Shown: one piece after another, positions 6,427 through 8,568 of the stretch | Position numbering within the stretch: the first letter of the stretch is position 1 | Layout of the letters: every line of letters begins with the position of its first letter | Assembly (NCBI GenBank): GCA_034436375.1 | Contig: DAOTVS010000056.1 | Coordinates: 1-8,568, forward strand | DNA length: 8,568 nt | DNA from: DAOTVS01 sp034436375 | Lineage (GTDB): Bacteria > Chloroflexota > Anaerolineae > SpSt-313 | Direction of reading: 5' to 3' | Made by a program: the position numbers and the translations under genes | The notes under the pieces: generated by a model | Database searches by the model: none | Told to the model about the DNA's origin: nothing | Seen by the model: the letters and a program-made list of their open reading frames with translations, nothing else

Positions 6427-7401
6427 CTATACCATGCGAGTGAACGCAGCGCAAAGAAGCGCGGCCAACGCCCCTGCAGCCGGTATGGTGAGCAGCCAGG
6501 CGACGACAATATTGCCGATGATTTTCCAGCGCACCTGCGAGAAGCGCTGGGCCGAGCCCGCGCCGGCAATGCTGGCTGAGACCACCTGCGTGGTGCTCAC
6601 CGGGCCGCCCAAAATGCTGGCCGTCAGCACCACCACGGTCGAGGCTGCCTGGGCCGCAAAGCCGTGGATGGGCCGGATGCGATAAAGGTGCAGGCTCAAG
6701 GTACGCATGATGCGCAGGCCGCCCACGCTGGTCCCAGCCGCAAGTGAAGCTGCGGCAGCGATTTGCAGCCACGGCGGGACGGCAAAGGTGGGCAACCGGT
6801 GCAACGCCACCAGCCCCAGGGCTACAATGCCCATCACCTTTTGCGCATCGTTGGCGCCATGGCCCGCCGCCACCATGGGCACCAGCACCCACTGGACCTG
6901 CCGCAGGATACCGCCCACACGGGGCGTGGCCCCGCTGAGCAGGGCCAGGAGCAGCTTCATCAGCAGATAGCTGGCGACAAAGCCAATCCAGGGCGAGATA
7001 AAGAGCACGACCAGCACCTTGGCCAGGCCCGGCACCGAGAGGGCGTGCACGCCCGATTGCAGCCAGGCAGCGCCAGCCAGCGCCCCGATCAGGGCGTGGG
7101 AGGCACTGGAGGGCAGGCCCATCATGCCTGTGAAGAGGCTCCAGCCGATGGCCGCTGCCAGAGCGCTCATAACCACCGGGGCGGTGAGCAACTCCGGCGA
7201 AGCGACGACTGCGCCAATGCTGCGCGCCACGGCCACGCCCACCACGAGCGCGCCGACGAACTGGGCTGCCGCCGTCAGGAGCAGCGCTTTGCGCGGCCCC
7301 ACACCGCTGCAGCCAATGATAGCTGCCGTCAGCGAGCCGCTATCGTTCATGCCGTTGAGGAAGCCATAGGCCATCCCCAAAGCGACGAGCACCCAGATCA
7401 C
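6427..7401 (-). CDS. Pit-family (PHO4) inorganic phosphate permease
   Basis: This 324-residue, highly hydrophobic protein has about ten predicted membrane segments. It would bring phosphate (probably as a metal-phosphate complex or with cations) across the inner membrane. Both inverted PHO4 signatures are visible: GMND at 17-20 and GHGANDAQKVMG at 180-191. So are the paired GLPSSASHALIG (95-106) and GGPVSTTQV (265-273) loops. The size fits the short, DUF47-partnered type of Pit. I chose the GTG at 7401, one base after the TAG of the preceding gene, with GGGAG 8 nt upstream; this suggests coupled translation. A TTG at 7431 would add 10 residues and overlap the previous gene by 29 nt, which is less likely. 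The downstream DUF47 protein is its expected partner. Classical Pho-box control is not visible. Confidence 0.93.
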   Translation of the reverse strand: MIWVLVALGMAYGFLNGMNDSGSLTAAIIGCSGVGPRKALLLTAAAQFVGALVVGVAVARSIGAVVASPELLTAPVVMSALAAAIGWSLFTGMMGLPSSASHALIGALAGAAWLQSGVHALSVPGLAKVLVVLFISPWIGFVASYLLMKLLLALLSGATPRVGGILRQVQWVLVPMVAAGHGANDAQKVMGIVALGLVALHRLPTFAVPPWLQIAAAASLAAGTSVGGLRIMRTLSLHLYRIRPIHGFAAQAASTVVVLTASILGGPVSTTQVVSASIAGAGSAQRFSQVRWKIIGNIVVAWLLTIPAAGALAALLCAAFTRMV

Positions 7402-7402
7402 C

Positions 7403-7918
7403 CTAGCGGCTCCCTCCCGGAAAGCGCTCAAAGCGGTCGCGGTCGGCCTTGCAGATGGGGCACTTGAGCGGCGGTTGCGGGCGTGCGCAGAGGTAGCCGC
7501 ACACCGGGCAGCGCCAGATGGGCATTCCCGCTGCCGTGAACCCTACCAGCGCCTCCGGGTGAGCTGGCTGCGCAGGACGCTGCGCCCCTCGCCGCTCGGG
7601 CACCGGGTGCAGCTTGCGCTCGCCTCGGGCTACCGCCTCGGAGACATAGAGGGCGCAAAAGCAAGCGCCATACTCATCGAGGTCCGGGTCGCGATAGTCG
7701 CAGGGGCAGATGATATCGAGATCCTCTTGCCGCCTGCCTGCAGCCAACCGGCAGGGGCACGAAGGGTAGCCATAACGGCCCTCATTCGTGAGCAGCCCTT
7801 CCATCAGGTCGAGCACAAACTCACGATCGGGGTTTAGCAAGTAGCCCGCCGCTTCGGCCTCGCGCCGCAGGCGCTCGTAGAGGTCCAGCACTGCCCTGGC
7901 ACGGGTGGGGTTATCCAT
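7403..7918 (-). CDS. ferredoxin:disulfide reductase, FTR-beta plus rubredoxin fusion
   Basis: The 171-residue protein has two domains. Residues 1-98 match the catalytic (beta) chain of ferredoxin:thioredoxin reductase, with C54-P-C56, C71-P-C73 and C86-F-C88; these hold a 4Fe-4S cluster beside a redox-active disulfide. In plant and cyanobacterial enzymes the last motif is CHC; here Phe replaces His, and the spacings (14 and 12 residues) differ from the plant type (16 and 8). Residues 135-165 form a rubredoxin-like module: C137/C140 and C153/C156, with an extra C144. The same fusion is known from the Methanosarcina acetivorans ferredoxin:disulfide reductase. It would take electrons from ferredoxin and reduce a dithiol protein, plausibly the glutaredoxin encoded 2 nt upstream. 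No variable (alpha) FTR subunit is encoded nearby. The ATG at 7918 follows a GGGGG stretch. The C-terminus ends one base before the phosphate permease start. Confidence 0.92.
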   Translation of the reverse strand: MDNPTRARAVLDLYERLRREAEAAGYLLNPDREFVLDLMEGLLTNEGRYGYPSCPCRLAAGRRQEDLDIICPCDYRDPDLDEYGACFCALYVSEAVARGERKLHPVPERRGAQRPAQPAHPEALVGFTAAGMPIWRCPVCGYLCARPQPPLKCPICKADRDRFERFPGGSR

Positions 7919-7920
7919 CC

Positions 7921-8175
7921 CTATACCCCCAGTACCTCGTGCAGGCGGTCCTCCTGGAACCCAACGATGACGGTCTTGCCGTCGTCGATGACGATAGTGG
8001 GAAAGCTCAGGTGCGAGTTCCAGCGCTGCACCTCGGCCAGCACCCGGCTGCGCTCCTCGCCCTCCGTCTTGTCGACATAGACATAGTCATAGGCAACCTT
8101 GTGCTCATCGAGGAACGCCCGGGTCTTTTTGCACCAGCCGCAGGTGCTGAGCGCGTAGAGCATGACCTTGGCCAT
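7921..8175 (-). CDS. glutaredoxin-like thiol-disulfide oxidoreductase
   Basis: This is an 84-residue thioredoxin-fold protein of glutaredoxin/NrdH size. The redox-active motif is C12-G-W-C15, followed by a typical KKTRAFLDEH helix. A cis-proline loop is at SFPTIV (Pro59) and a GF pair at 72-73. A two-cysteine CGWC site points to dithiol chemistry, but the sequence alone does not tell whether glutathione is used. It is the first gene after the promoter; its TAG stop lies 2 nt before the reductase start, which suggests it is the substrate or partner of that enzyme. The ATG at 8175 has GGAAGGTG about 5 nt upstream. Confidence 0.92.
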   Translation of the reverse strand: MAKVMLYALSTCGWCKKTRAFLDEHKVAYDYVYVDKTEGEERSRVLAEVQRWNSHLSFPTIVIDDGKTVIVGFQEDRLHEVLGV

Positions 8176-8241
8176 AGAGGCACCTTCCTTTTACCCCGTA
8201 GCAACCGCAAGACGCGGGCAAAACAGCCAACGTTACACTTG

Positions 8242-8270
8242 ATTATACACAAGGCGAGGGGCCGCGGCAA
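8242..8270 (-). promoter_or_regulatory. sigma-70-type promoter for the redox/phosphate operon
   Basis: On the minus strand a perfect -10 box TATAAT (8247-8242) lies 17 nt after TTGCCG (8270-8265), which matches the -35 consensus at four of six bases. The expected start of transcription is near 8235, giving a leader of about 60 nt before the glutaredoxin ATG. I see no clear operator or riboswitch in that leader. Confidence 0.7.
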
Positions 8271-8335
8271 CTGCACCCGCCGTCCAGACCATCCACTTCC
8301 CCTCCTTGGGGTGGGGGCCGGGCGGCAGCCTCGTA

Positions 8336-8358
8336 GAGACGGGCCGGTGGCCCGTGTC
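8336..8358. repeat. short GC-rich palindrome, REP-like
   Basis: ACGGGCC (8339-8345) pairs with GGCCCGT (8349-8355) around a 3-nt loop, and the stem extends by two more pairs past one mismatch. It has the look of a dispersed bacterial palindrome. It is upstream of the operon promoter, and no gene ends beside it, so a terminator role would need a gene beyond the window. Confidence 0.6.
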
Positions 8359-8386
8359 GCCTGGCTGTCTGGGCCCCGACTCTACC

Positions 8387-8558
8387 ACTACAGCCGTACT
8401 TACCCTTCGGGGCGCGGATCCCATCCGGGCATCGCGCTTCACACGCGACCGGAGTGGAGCCATTCGGGGGGATTGGGCGGGTTGCCTGCAGCCGGGCAGG
8501 CGCGCAGCACCTTGGCCGGCTGTTAACGGGGGCCGGCTGGACCAAGTACGGTTGCAGT
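8387..8558. repeat. imperfect inverted repeats flanking a non-coding segment
   Basis: The 15-nt stretch 8387-8401 (ACTACAGCCGTACTT) is found inverted at 8544-8558 with two mismatches. Beyond it, TCTACC (8381-8386) matches the inverted GGTAGC end at 8563-8568 except for one base, after a 4-nt offset. The 140 bp between contain a smaller stem (GCCGGC copies near 8515-8536) but no convincing gene. This could be the remains of a MITE or insertion-sequence ends; no transposase piece is visible. Apart from this and the palindrome at 8336, I see nothing in 8271-8568. Confidence 0.4.
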
Positions 8559-8568
8559 ACTAGGTAGC

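Noticed and set aside
7402..7431. TTG start for the phosphate permease
   Set aside because: It overlaps the reductase gene by 29 nt; the GTG at 7401 has a well-placed ribosome site and immediately follows the stop.

Overview
This GC-rich window probably comes from a Chloroflexota bacterium, perhaps of the Anaerolineae type. The lineage is an inference from three features: a large secreted lipoprotein with Thr/Pro linkers, beta-propeller blades and Asp-box repeats; an archaeal-type ferredoxin:disulfide reductase fused to rubredoxin; and many dispersed palindromic repeats. No rRNA or other lineage marker is present. All convincing genes lie on the minus strand, so transcription runs from high to low coordinates.

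Right part (8270 down to 1958): a good sigma-70 promoter (TTGCCG, 17 nt, TATAAT) precedes a tight run of genes: a CGWC glutaredoxin, a ferredoxin:disulfide reductase with a C-terminal rubredoxin domain, a Pit-type phosphate permease and a DUF47/PhoU-like Pit accessory protein. A 1240-residue lipoprotein follows 55 nt downstream and may share the transcript. Gaps of 2 nt, 1 nt, 73 nt and 55 nt suggest one operon, with coupled translation across the first three genes. It would join a ferredoxin-to-disulfide redox relay with phosphate uptake; no established reason for that pairing is known to me.

Middle (1957 to 1176): about 780 bp without an intact gene. It holds a dyad just after the lipoprotein stop, a long hairpin element, the frameshifted remains of a cupin gene, a pair of inverted REP-like units that supplies the cupin fragment's stop codon, and two interleaved inverted repeats that could form alternative hairpins.

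Left part (1175 to 1): one gene for a winged-helix protein rich in Fe-S cysteine motifs, with two ferredoxin-type clusters, an unusual CNCCTCCC run and a further four-cysteine set. A perfect 80-bp palindrome with no spacer lies just downstream. The right edge (8271-8568) carries no convincing gene, only a palindromic repeat and a weak pair of terminal inverted repeats.

I found no CRISPR array, tRNA, rRNA or transposase gene. The most unusual items are the perfect palindrome, the Cys-rich winged-helix protein, and the redox-phosphate operon with its hairpin-embedded ribosome binding site before the lipoprotein.
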